Source: Methanomassiliicoccaceae archaeon UBA537
GTDB lineage: Archaea > Thermoplasmatota > Thermoplasmata > Methanomassiliicoccales > Methanomethylophilaceae
Length of the DNA: 21,241 nucleotides
Direction of reading: 5' to 3'
NCBI GenBank assembly: GCA_002504495.1
Contig: DATC01000100.1
Location: forward strand, 1-21,241
The translations under genes were made by a program, and so were the position numbers. Under the pieces are notes generated by a model. That model made no database searches. It was not told the origin of the DNA and was given only the letters and a program-made list of their open reading frames with translations. The stretch's first letter is position 1; every line of letters starts with the position of its first letter. Below are positions 14,833-21,241 of this stretch, piece by piece.

Positions 14833-14908
14833 GCTCCGGTAGTGTAGCGGCCAATCATTCGGCCCTTTCGAGGCCGACACACGGGTTCGAATCCCGTCCG
14901 GAGCACCA
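14833..14908 (+). tRNA. tRNA-Glu (UUC anticodon)
   Basis: A complete cloverleaf. The acceptor stem is GCTCCGG/CCGGAGC, the 3-bp D stem is GTG/CAT, and the anticodon stem is CGGCC/GGCCG with loop CTTTCGA (anticodon TTC, decoding GAA/GAG). The T stem is ACGGG/CCCGT with TTCGAAT. The discriminator is A and CCA is encoded. There is no intron. The 3' end is 3 nt from the stop codon of the convergent ATPase gene. Confidence 0.97.
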
Positions 14909-14911
14909 ATC

Positions 14912-16141
14912 TCATATGGACGTGACGGGCAGGGCGTACACGTCCTTTTTCAGCGGGTACATCCTCTCCGTCAGACACATCAGGCAGGACGGTCCGATTT
15001 CGAGCAGCGAATGGTCCAGTCTGTCGAACGCCTTCACGTCTTTCGCGCTGTATGTCATCCCCGATTTGCATTCGATCAACGTCAGGACTCCGCCGTATGT
15101 CATCACCAGGTCGATCTCGTTCCCCTGGTCGCGGAAATAGTGGAATCCCGTGTTCCTTCCGTTGTTGGAATGACTCTTCATGATCTCGTTGACGATGTAC
15201 GTCTCGACCATCGGTCCTCTCAGATAACCCGCCTTGAGCGACGCCGCATCCGCGACCTTGGCCAGATGGCATGCCAGCCCCGTGTCCCAGAAGTATATCT
15301 TCGGACGCTTGGTCATCCTTCTCACGGGCGACCTGTCGGTGTACGGTCTGAGAAGATGGATTATCCCGCTTCTCTCCAGCACGCCGATCCACGATTTCGC
15401 GGTCTTTCCGTCGATGCCGATCGCATCGGATATGCTCTCGTACACCAACTCCTGTCCCGTCAGAGATGCGGTCAGCTCCATGAACTCCTCGAACTTCAGC
15501 ATGTCGCGGATGTTGATGATCTGCGATACGTCCTTTTCGATGTACGTGGAGACATAATCCGAATAGAGCATGGATGCGGGCATATCGGGTTTGGCGTACA
15601 GTTCAGGGAACGAGCCGCGGACCAGCCTTTCGTAGAAGGAGTCCACAGTGAACTGTAGTTCCGTTGATCTGCGGCTATCCGTTTCCGGATCCACGGCGAA
15701 CGGGATCTCCTCGCGTTCCGCTATTTCGCTTTGGCTCAGAGGAACCATGTCCACTATGCCTATTCTTCCGGCCATGGATTGGGTGGCGCCCTCCATGAGC
15801 TTGAACACCTGGCTTCCGGTAAGGACGTACATGCCTGCGCAATCTCTTCCTTCGAACAGAAGGCGGTCCACGATCTCCTCGAGGGCCTGGAAGAGTTCGG
15901 GTGCATACTGGACCTCGTCGATTATCAGCGGTGCAGGATGCATCTTCAGGAACAGCTCCGGATCGAGTTCAGCGCTCCTGCGTTCGGTCCTGTCCGCCAG
16001 GGTGACATAGCTCATTCCATATTTTTCGGAGATGAGCTTGCACAGGGTGGTTTTGCCGCACTGACGGGCGCCCGTTATGAGCGTGACCGGTTTGAACTTC
16101 AGGTGCTGTTCTATGGCGGGCAGGATGGTACGGGGGATCAC
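14912..16141 (-). CDS. AAA-type ATPase with DUF4143 domain
   Basis: A 409-residue protein of the archaeal ATPase/DUF4143 class. From GTG 16141 it begins MIPRTILPAIEQHLKF. Walker A is GARQCGKT (24-31), Walker B is LIIDEVQ (72-78), and sensor 1 lies in VLTGSQVF. The middle holds winged-helix-like sequence (SISDAIGIDGKTAKSWIGVLERSG). The C-terminus has YFWDTGLACHL, and GNEIDLVM then LTLIECKSG, which preserves the D-x(n)-E-x-K layout of a PD-(D/E)XK nuclease fold. These genes are scattered and often mobile; the biological role is unclear. GTG 16141 is chosen because the family begins at I-P-R-x-I-L and a TATA-like element lies ~25 nt upstream. ATG 16198 (18 more residues, Lys/His-rich) is the alternative. 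The gene ends 3 nt from tRNA-Glu. Confidence 0.88.
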   Translation of the reverse strand: MIPRTILPAIEQHLKFKPVTLITGARQCGKTTLCKLISEKYGMSYVTLADRTERRSAELDPELFLKMHPAPLIIDEVQYAPELFQALEEIVDRLLFEGRDCAGMYVLTGSQVFKLMEGATQSMAGRIGIVDMVPLSQSEIAEREEIPFAVDPETDSRRSTELQFTVDSFYERLVRGSFPELYAKPDMPASMLYSDYVSTYIEKDVSQIINIRDMLKFEEFMELTASLTGQELVYESISDAIGIDGKTAKSWIGVLERSGIIHLLRPYTDRSPVRRMTKRPKIYFWDTGLACHLAKVADAASLKAGYLRGPMVETYIVNEIMKSHSNNGRNTGFHYFRDQGNEIDLVMTYGGVLTLIECKSGMTYSAKDVKAFDRLDHSLLEIGPSCLMCLTERMYPLKKDVYALPVTSI

Positions 16142-16173
16142 GATATGCCATCGAAGATGATGTTTAAGAATTT

Positions 16174-16190
16174 TCGGAATTGAATTCCGA
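16174..16190. promoter_or_regulatory. 17-bp dyad upstream of the ATPase gene
   Basis: TCGGAATT-G-AATTCCGA is a perfect 8+1+8 inverted repeat just upstream of the minus-strand TATA-like CTTAAAC (16161-16167). It could bind a regulator. If translation instead begins at ATG 16198 it lies within codons 3-9, which would weaken the case. Confidence 0.4.
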
Positions 16191-16266
16191 TTTTTCATAA
16201 GTTTATCGGACCCTCTCGTCGGTCGAGCGTTTCGGATGCGGGAGGTTCCGCCTGCGACGCCTCTTT

Positions 16267-17403
16267 TCACAGCAATTGCACGGGGCGGACGTTCCTCTCC
16301 GACAGTATGCGCTTCCTGAAGTCCTCGCTCCTCTTCGCCACCGCATCCACGTTCCCGCGGTCCACCACGACGACTTCGGGAAGCCTGCGCGGATTGTTCT
16401 CCAGCATCCTGTCCAGGAGGGCCCTGTCCGGGAACTCGCATTTTCTCAGGTACTGGCGGTTCCAGTTGGAGACGAGGTCCATGATCGCCTCCAGTCCGCG
16501 GTCGTAGAACAGGGCGGCTATGACCGCCCCGACGGTGGCGTCGCGGGACATCACGGCTATGTTGCATCCCCTGACCGCGAAGTCGCTGCCGTTGAACGAC
16601 ACGGCCACCCCCGAAGCGTCCTTGACGAGGTCCAGGCACTGGAAGTCGGTATCCTCTCCGCCGATGTACATGGTGCTGTCCAGGTCGATCCCGGAGTTCT
16701 TCCTTATGTCCAGGAGCTGGTAGGCCTTCTTGTGCGAGGTGACGGGGGACGCCGATTCCATGAGTCCCATGGACGGGAGGCTCGGAAGCTGCTTCTGGAC
16801 GATGTCGTCCATCGTCTTCAGGATCGCCACGTCCAGGGGGTCGACCTCCATCGGGACGTTGAGCTCGTAGACCGTCTTGGGAATGCGCAGGGATGCTATG
16901 CTTCCGCACATGTCCCGTATGAGCCTGGAGTCCGATCTTCCGAACGTCGCATGGTCCAGGTCCATCTCGGACGTGTATGCCTCGCACATCGGGCGGTCGA
17001 GCATCTCCCACAGCGTCATCCATCCATGGGAGTAGAGGGACGTGGTCACGAACGTGGGCATGGTGCGGCATATGTATCCGAACGCCTCGGGCGCCCCGGG
17101 CATGAGGGTCAGCGTGTCCATGTAGGCCTTGAACACGTCCTGGTCCGTCGCTCCGTTGGCCTTCAGAAACGGAAGGACCCATTTCACGGTGCTCCCCGGA
17201 CTGGCATCCTCCCTTCCCAGCACGTATGCGGTCAGGGCGTCGTATCTCTCCAGGACGTCGTACACGTGGGCGCCGTTGCGGATGAATCTGGCGCAGACGT
17301 CCCTCAGGGGGCGGTTCTTCAGGATGAAGCCGCTGAGGTTCGTGATCAGCATCCTGTCCGGGAACAGCCCCAGCTCCTCGGACGGATTGTACTCGTCAGG
17401 CAT
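16267..17403 (-). CDS. HAD-like protein (EhaR-type) with degenerate active site
   Basis: A 378-residue protein resembling the HAD-superfamily proteins of methanogens often labelled energy-converting hydrogenase A subunit R. The resemblance lies in FIRNGAHVYDVLERYD, WVLPFLKANGATDQDV, LMPGAPEAFGYI with FVTTS (motif II, ~118-122), and a C-terminal block CLDLVKDASGVAVSFNGSDFAVRG. Motif I should contain a nucleophilic Asp but reads ITNLSG (Asn22, Ser24). Motif IV reads GGEDTD (248-253), with the first Asp replaced by Gly and Asp253 retained. It is probably not a working phosphatase. ATG 17403 is preceded by GGAGGGACAGCG, a good SD. It overlaps the formyltransferase frame by 58 nt and is the last gene of that operon. 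Confidence 0.75.
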   Translation of the reverse strand: MPDEYNPSEELGLFPDRMLITNLSGFILKNRPLRDVCARFIRNGAHVYDVLERYDALTAYVLGREDASPGSTVKWVLPFLKANGATDQDVFKAYMDTLTLMPGAPEAFGYICRTMPTFVTTSLYSHGWMTLWEMLDRPMCEAYTSEMDLDHATFGRSDSRLIRDMCGSIASLRIPKTVYELNVPMEVDPLDVAILKTMDDIVQKQLPSLPSMGLMESASPVTSHKKAYQLLDIRKNSGIDLDSTMYIGGEDTDFQCLDLVKDASGVAVSFNGSDFAVRGCNIAVMSRDATVGAVIAALFYDRGLEAIMDLVSNWNRQYLRKCEFPDRALLDRMLENNPRRLPEVVVVDRGNVDAVAKRSEDFRKRILSERNVRPVQLL

Positions 17404-18230
17404 CGCTGTCCCTCCAGGGAGGCGTCCACCATGTCGGAGAGGTCGTAGGCTCTGTCCAGGACCTTTCCGTCCACGACGAGCCTCTTGTCGACGATCGAGA
17501 CCCTTCCGTCCGCGAAGGCGGCGATGGTCTCGCAGATCAGCGGGAGCTCCCTGGCGGCGCCGTCCTCCCTTATCTTCTTGAAGAGCGGAAGGTCCAGGCG
17601 GTGCTCCATCTCGATGTCGTCGATGCTCTCGTTCTCGAGAAGGCCGTCGAGCTCCTTCCAGAGCGGATCGTATTCTTCTCCTCTGATGGGGAATCCGCAG
17701 TAGGTGATGGCGGCTCCGCGGTCCCACTCCTCGGTGCAGAGGTGCATCATCGCGCCCTGGCGGTCTGCGCGCTCTCTTATGAGCGTCCATATTACCTCCT
17801 GCCAGGTGCCCTTGGGTCCGTCCGGGAGGGCGGGATGGAGGTTCAGCATGTCGAACTCCCTGCAGGTGTCGTCGTCCATCCAGAGCATGTAGCCCGCGAG
17901 GATCCCGAGATCGAATCCGTACGGCTCGACGGAGGCGCGGAGGGCCTTCCCGTACTCGATACGCCAGGCCGCCTCGTCGCTCTCGCGGAGCTCCGGCATG
18001 AACTCCTTCCAGGAGACGGTGACGAGAGGGATGCCGTATCCCTCCACCATGTCGAAGAACTCCTTCCTTTGCTCGCGACGCGGGTTGTCCTCCTCCTCGT
18101 TGGACCAGTTGCAGAACACGAACGAGATCTCCACGTCGAGGTCGCCTGAGATCTTGCGGTCCATTACGGATCTGAGGAGGTTGCGGGATCCGGGACCTCT
18201 TCCTGTGGAGAACCATCCGAGTCTTAGCAT
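17346..18230 (-). CDS. GART-like formyltransferase family protein
   Basis: A 294-residue protein related to phosphoribosylglycinamide formyltransferase (PurN) and other folate-dependent formyltransferases. The N-terminus is MLRLGWFSTGRGPGSRNLL, with the family's G-x-GS loop. The catalytic triad is visible as LNLHPALPDGPKG (Asn and His) and CTEEWDRGAAI (Asp). About 80 extra C-terminal residues are rich in Leu and Glu and not part of the classic domain. The substrate is unclear; pairing with a HAD-like protein suggests a dedicated methanogen reaction rather than ordinary purine synthesis. A TATA box ~25 nt upstream makes a leaderless start at ATG 18230 likely, although the gene also overlaps the end of the archease frame by 7 nt. 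Confidence 0.8.
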   Translation of the reverse strand: MLRLGWFSTGRGPGSRNLLRSVMDRKISGDLDVEISFVFCNWSNEEEDNPRREQRKEFFDMVEGYGIPLVTVSWKEFMPELRESDEAAWRIEYGKALRASVEPYGFDLGILAGYMLWMDDDTCREFDMLNLHPALPDGPKGTWQEVIWTLIRERADRQGAMMHLCTEEWDRGAAITYCGFPIRGEEYDPLWKELDGLLENESIDDIEMEHRLDLPLFKKIREDGAARELPLICETIAAFADGRVSIVDKRLVVDGKVLDRAYDLSDMVDASLEGQRCLTSTIRPRSWGCSRTGC

Positions 18231-18724
18231 GATGGGCGGTGATGGGCGGATATATTCAATAATATTATCCGACGCTCTCGCACGTCGAACAGCACGGTCA
18301 CGGAAGGCTCGGTGCGATCTATATCCATCATATGATAGGTCACGGCCTTCACCTCGGATCTTATCCTGTGCCTGCCCAGGTCGAGCTTCTCCCCCGACGC
18401 TCTGCAGACGACGTCGTCCCCTTCGAACGACACCTCGAACTCCTTGAGGATCAGGTTGTCCGCGTCCTCGATGTAGAGGAGCTCCGACAGGAAGGAGAAC
18501 AGTCTGTCCTCGTCGTCGATACCGGAGACCCTGATCTCCGTCTGCTCCTTCGCCTCCACGGTGGAGAGGTCGACGGTCTGGTCGAACAGGGCGAACGCCG
18601 CATTGGCGAAGCACTCCTCGAGGCTGCTTCCGTAGGCCTTCACCATCATGTCCGCGGTGTGGTCGACGAGCTCGTATCTCTTCATGATAGGCGCATGGGC
18701 CTGCTGGTATCTATCCGGTTCCAT
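18224..18724 (-). CDS. Archease
   Basis: Small acidic cofactor that promotes turnover of the RNA ligase RtcB and is linked to tRNA splicing and methylation in archaea. Signatures are YELVDHTADMMVKAYGSSLEECFANAAFALF, then FLSELLYIEDADNLI, and a metal-binding C-terminal VKAVTYHMMDI then VTVLFDV. From ATG 18724 it has 166 residues. The TATA-like element about 28 nt before it favours this start. The more usual N-terminus would be the internal Met at 18685, just before KRYELVDHTAD. The last ~16 residues after FDVRE read through the promoter of the formyltransferase gene and are beyond the family end. A 9-bp inverted repeat lies just upstream. Confidence 0.93.
   Translation of the reverse strand: MEPDRYQQAHAPIMKRYELVDHTADMMVKAYGSSLEECFANAAFALFDQTVDLSTVEAKEQTEIRVSGIDDEDRLFSFLSELLYIEDADNLILKEFEVSFEGDDVVCRASGEKLDLGRHRIRSEVKAVTYHMMDIDRTEPSVTVLFDVRERRIILLNISAHHRPSC
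18247..18257 (-). promoter_or_regulatory. TATA box for the formyltransferase-HAD pair
   Basis: The minus strand reads GAATATATCCG, centred about 23 nt before ATG 18230, predicting a leaderless transcript. A second AT-rich stretch (ATAATATTATT) lies just upstream. Both are inside the tail of the archease frame. Confidence 0.5.
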
Positions 18725-18727
18725 CGT

Positions 18728-18753
18728 TATTTCCTATTGTTATGTAGGAAATA
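18728..18753. promoter_or_regulatory. 9-bp inverted repeat upstream of archease
   Basis: TATTTCCTA and TAGGAAATA form a perfect 9-bp inverted repeat with an 8-nt spacer, directly before ATG 18724. It overlaps the probable promoter, so it could be an operator. It could also be a symmetric TATA region shared by the divergent genes. Confidence 0.45.
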
Positions 18754-18903
18754 GTACTTTCCGAGGCCGGAGGAAGGCGCGATTCCGATGCGCATTCGAG
18801 GGGAAAAACCCAGAATCATGCTTATTCGACATGGATATCAGCGATAATTCCGTTGAAATATTCTGATAATCATATTTTATCCATTTCATACAGGAATAGT
18901 AGG

Positions 18904-18913
18904 ATTTATATAT
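18904..18913 (+). promoter_or_regulatory. TATA box for the sulfhydrylase gene
   Basis: ATTTATATAT predicts a start near 18934 and a leader of about 18 nt containing the AAAGGTGA SD before ATG 18952. The preceding 18754-18903 stretch is AT-rich towards its 3' end; apart from short weak hairpins I see no further feature in it. Confidence 0.65.
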
Positions 18914-18951
18914 CGCACAACCATACATCTGTTCAGACAAAGGTGAAAGCC

Positions 18952-20262
18952 ATGACCGACAACATACCCAAGGGACCGTACAACGCGAAAGGAGAGAGAT
19001 TCGAGACCCTCCAGCTCCATGTGGGGCAGGAGCAGCCCGACCCCGTCACCGACGCCAGGGCGGTTCCGATCTACCTGACCACGTCCTACGTCTTCCACAA
19101 CGCGCAGCATGCCGCCGACCGTTTCGCTCTCAAGGACGCCGGGAACATCTACGGCCGTCTGACCAACACGACCCAGGAGGTCTTCGAGAAGAGGATCGCC
19201 GCCCTCGAGGGAGGAAGCTCCGCTCTCGCCGTCGCATCCGGGGCCGCGGCCGTCACCTACACCATACTCAACCTCGCCAAGGCCGGGGACAACGTCGTCG
19301 CCTCCAAGACCATCTACGGCGGAACCTACAACCTGCTCGATCACACCCTAGCCGACTACGGCATCAAGACCACGTTCGTCGACCCCGACGACTACGAGGC
19401 CTACGAGAAGGCGATCGACGAGAACACCAAGGCCGTCTTCATCGAGACCCTGGGCAACCCCAACTCCAACATCATCGACTTCTCGAAGGTGTCGGCGATC
19501 GCCCACAAGAACGGCATCCCGCTCGTGGTGGACAACACGTTCGCCACCCCTTACCTGTTCAGGCCTCTCGAGCACGGCGCCGACATCGTCGTGGAGTCCG
19601 CCACCAAGTTCATCGGCGGACACGGGACCGTCCTCGGAGGAGTCATCATCGAGGGAGACAAGTTCGACTGGGGCAACGGCAAGTTCCCCGGCCTTTCGGA
19701 GCCCGACCCCTCCTACCACGGGATCAGCTTCTGGAAGGCCCTCGGGCATGCGGCGTTCACCACCAGGATAAGGGCCATCCTCCTCAGGGACACCGGCGCC
19801 GTCATCTCTCCCGTGTCCGCCTTCGTGCTGCTCCAGGGACTCGAGACCCTGTCCCTCCGTGTCGACAGGCACATCGAGAACACCCTGAAGGTCATCGACT
19901 TCCTCAAGTCCAACCCGAAGGTCAGGAGCGTCAGCCACCCGTCCCTGCCGGACCATCCCAGCCACGCGCTCTATCAGGAGTACTTCCCCGACGGAGCCGG
20001 ATCCATCTTCACGATCGAGATCGACGGGGACCAGGAGAAGACCCTGAAGTTCATCGACAGCCTCCAGCTGTTCTCCCTCCTCGCCAACGTCGCCGACGTG
20101 AAGTCCCTGGTGATCCACCCCGCGACCACCACCCACTCCCAGCTGACCGAGGCCGAGCTCAAGGAGCAGGGCATCACTCCCTCCACCGTCAGGCTCTCCA
20201 TCGGAACCGAGAACGTGAACGACATCATCGCGGACCTGAAGCAGGCCCTGGACAAGATCTGA
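18952..20262 (+). CDS. metY: O-acetylhomoserine sulfhydrylase (PLP-dependent)
   Basis: Cys/Met-metabolism PLP enzyme that converts O-acetylhomoserine plus sulfide to homocysteine. It has 436 residues, typical for MetY. Key features are ETLQLHVGQEQPDP near the N-terminus, IYGRLTNTTQEVFEKRIAAL, and a PLP phosphate-binding ALAVASGAAAVTY region. The Schiff-base Lys219 is in ESATKFIGGHG. The C-terminal domain holds NVADVKSLVIHPATTTHSQL and SIGTENVNDIIADL. ATG 18952 has AAAGGTGA at an ideal distance. The frame is open 33 codons upstream, but that part is promoter sequence. It is followed by cysteine synthase on the same strand after a GC-rich hairpin, forming a sulfur-assimilation unit. Confidence 0.96.
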   Translation: MTDNIPKGPYNAKGERFETLQLHVGQEQPDPVTDARAVPIYLTTSYVFHNAQHAADRFALKDAGNIYGRLTNTTQEVFEKRIAALEGGSSALAVASGAAAVTYTILNLAKAGDNVVASKTIYGGTYNLLDHTLADYGIKTTFVDPDDYEAYEKAIDENTKAVFIETLGNPNSNIIDFSKVSAIAHKNGIPLVVDNTFATPYLFRPLEHGADIVVESATKFIGGHGTVLGGVIIEGDKFDWGNGKFPGLSEPDPSYHGISFWKALGHAAFTTRIRAILLRDTGAVISPVSAFVLLQGLETLSLRVDRHIENTLKVIDFLKSNPKVRSVSHPSLPDHPSHALYQEYFPDGAGSIFTIEIDGDQEKTLKFIDSLQLFSLLANVADVKSLVIHPATTTHSQLTEAELKEQGITPSTVRLSIGTENVNDIIADLKQALDKI

Positions 20263-20274
20263 AGCCGGGCATCC

Positions 20275-20304
20275 GCTCCCGGAGGCATCGCCGTCTCCGG
20301 GAGC
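20275..20304 (+). terminator. 10-bp GC hairpin between the two sulfur genes
   Basis: GCTCCCGGAG and CTCCGGGAGC form a perfect 10-bp stem with a 10-nt loop, 12 nt after the metY stop, followed by AAAACG rather than a T-tract. It may attenuate or process the message between the genes rather than terminate it fully. Confidence 0.45.
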
Positions 20305-20368
20305 AAAACGTCTCAAGGGTCTCCGGACGTCCCGAACGCCCGCATGAAATCACAAGGAGTCATCTGAA

Positions 20369-21241
20369 ATGCCGATACACACGAACGTCACCGAACTCGT
20401 CGGACACACCCCCCTCCTGGAGCTCACCAAGCTGGAGAAGAAGTACGGCCTCAAAGCCAGGCTCGTCGTCAAGCTGGAGCTCTTCAACCCCGCCGGAAGC
20501 GTCAAGGACAGGATCGCCAAAGGGATGATCGAGGCCGCCGAGGCCCAGGGCCTCCTGAAGCCCGACTCCGTCATCATCGAGCCCACGTCAGGGAACACCG
20601 GGATCGGTCTCGCATCCATCGCCGCCGCCAAGGGATACAGGATCATCCTCACCATGCCCGAGACCATGAGCATCGAGCGCAGGAAGATCCTCAAGGCCTA
20701 TGGAGCGGAGCTCGTGCTCACCGAGGGAGCCAAGGGAATGAAGGGGGCCATCGAGAAGGCGAACCAGCTCGCCGCCGAGATCCCCAACAGCTTCATCCCC
20801 GGGCAGTTCATCAACAGGATCAATCCGATCGTACACAACGCCACCACCGGGCCCGAGATCTGGAACGACGCCGACGGCCACGTCGATGCGTTCGTCGCGG
20901 GAATCGGAACCGGCGGGACCATCACCGGGACCGGGCACTTCCTCAAGTCCATGAATCCCGACATCAAGGTCTTCGCGGTGGAGCCCGCGGGATCGCCCGT
21001 GCTGTCCCAGGGACACGGCGGCCCCCACAAGATCCAGGGCATCGGAGCCGGATTCGTTCCCGACGTTCTCGACACGAAGGTGTACGACGAGGTCATCACC
21101 GTCAAGGACGAGGACGCCTTCGAGACCGGACGCGAGATCGCCAGGAGGGAGGGAGTCCTCGTGGGCATCTCCTCCGGAGCCGCCGTGTGGGCTGCGATCC
21201 AGCTCGCCAAGAGGCCCGAGAACGAGGGCAAGACCATCGTC
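20369..21241 (+). CDS. cysK: Cysteine synthase (O-acetylserine sulfhydrylase), C-terminus beyond window
   Basis: PLP fold-type II enzyme making cysteine from O-acetylserine and sulfide. 291 codons are visible and open to the right edge. The N-terminus reads MPIHTNVTELVGHTPLLEL. The Schiff-base Lys46 is in NPAGSVKDRIA. The substrate loop is EPTSGNTGIGLA (~70-80), then GAELVLTEGAKGMKGA, and the PLP phosphate loop GIGTGGTITG near 177 is intact. GIGAGFVPDVLD and GISSGAAVWAA follow in family order. ATG 20369 has AAGGAG about 10 nt upstream. It lies ~105 nt downstream of metY and is probably co-expressed. Confidence 0.96.
   Translation, partial: MPIHTNVTELVGHTPLLELTKLEKKYGLKARLVVKLELFNPAGSVKDRIAKGMIEAAEAQGLLKPDSVIIEPTSGNTGIGLASIAAAKGYRIILTMPETMSIERRKILKAYGAELVLTEGAKGMKGAIEKANQLAAEIPNSFIPGQFINRINPIVHNATTGPEIWNDADGHVDAFVAGIGTGGTITGTGHFLKSMNPDIKVFAVEPAGSPVLSQGHGGPHKIQGIGAGFVPDVLDTKVYDEVITVKDEDAFETGREIARREGVLVGISSGAAVWAAIQLAKRPENEGKTIV

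Noticed and set aside
16276..17448. Plus-strand open frame of about 390 codons opposite the HAD-like gene
   Set aside because: Antisense shadow; the minus strand carries the recognisable fold, a good SD and operon context.
18754..18903. Riboswitch upstream of metY
   Set aside because: The TATA box at 18904-18913 leaves a leader of only about 18 nt, too short for a riboswitch, and no SAM-riboswitch motif was seen.

Overview
The window comes from a methanogen-related euryarchaeon, most likely a member of Methanomassiliicoccales/Thermoplasmata. The evidence is archaeal information-processing genes (L15e, L21e, RpoF/Rpb4, aIF1A, RIO1, Pus10, archaeal KsgA, family B DNA polymerase), TATA-box promoters, frequent leaderless starts or GGTGA-type ribosome sites, GC-rich codon use, and a HAD-like protein of the type found in methanogens. 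The order-level assignment is inference; no 16S or methanogenesis marker is present.

Layout. 1-326 (-): start of the L15e gene. 327-1466: an AT-rich promoter zone, a decayed zinc-ribbon/DDE transposase and a doubtful small ORF. 1467-4240: a small archaeal protein (+) converges on family B DNA polymerase (-) and the two reading frames run deep into each other. 4248-6634 (-): an OBG/YchF-like GTPase upstream of the polymerase, then a MarR regulator and a YczE-like membrane protein with a 16-bp palindrome over the promoter. 6669-11574 (-): one long, tightly packed translation/transcription operon in the order aIF1A, RIO1, KH protein, Pus10, L21e, RpoF, DUF655, KsgA. 11683-13329 (-): an anchored M3-type metallopeptidase. 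13393-14373 (-): an unrecognised 326-residue protein. 14502-14764 (+): an apparently undescribed structured RNA, followed by tRNA-Glu(UUC). 14912-16141 (-): a DUF4143-type ATPase. 16267-18724 (-): archease, a GART-like formyltransferase and a HAD-like protein lacking its nucleophile. 18952-21241 (+): O-acetylhomoserine sulfhydrylase and cysteine synthase, a sulfur-assimilation pair.

Most notable. First, the 14502-14764 interval folds as a chain of about seven back-to-back stem-loops closed by a 12-bp long-range helix. Its wobble pairs are compatible only with plus-strand RNA, and a TATA-like box lies at the right distance upstream. No standard archaeal RNA signature was recognised in it. Second, three genes (polB, the YczE-like gene, pus10) continue for more than 100 codons past their family's normal C-terminus by reading through a neighbour in another frame or on the other strand. 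Third, a MarR/membrane-protein operon carries an evident operator. Fourth, the HAD-like protein has an Asn where the catalytic Asp should be.

Many ORFs antisense to the real genes are shadows caused by high GC content and are left out.
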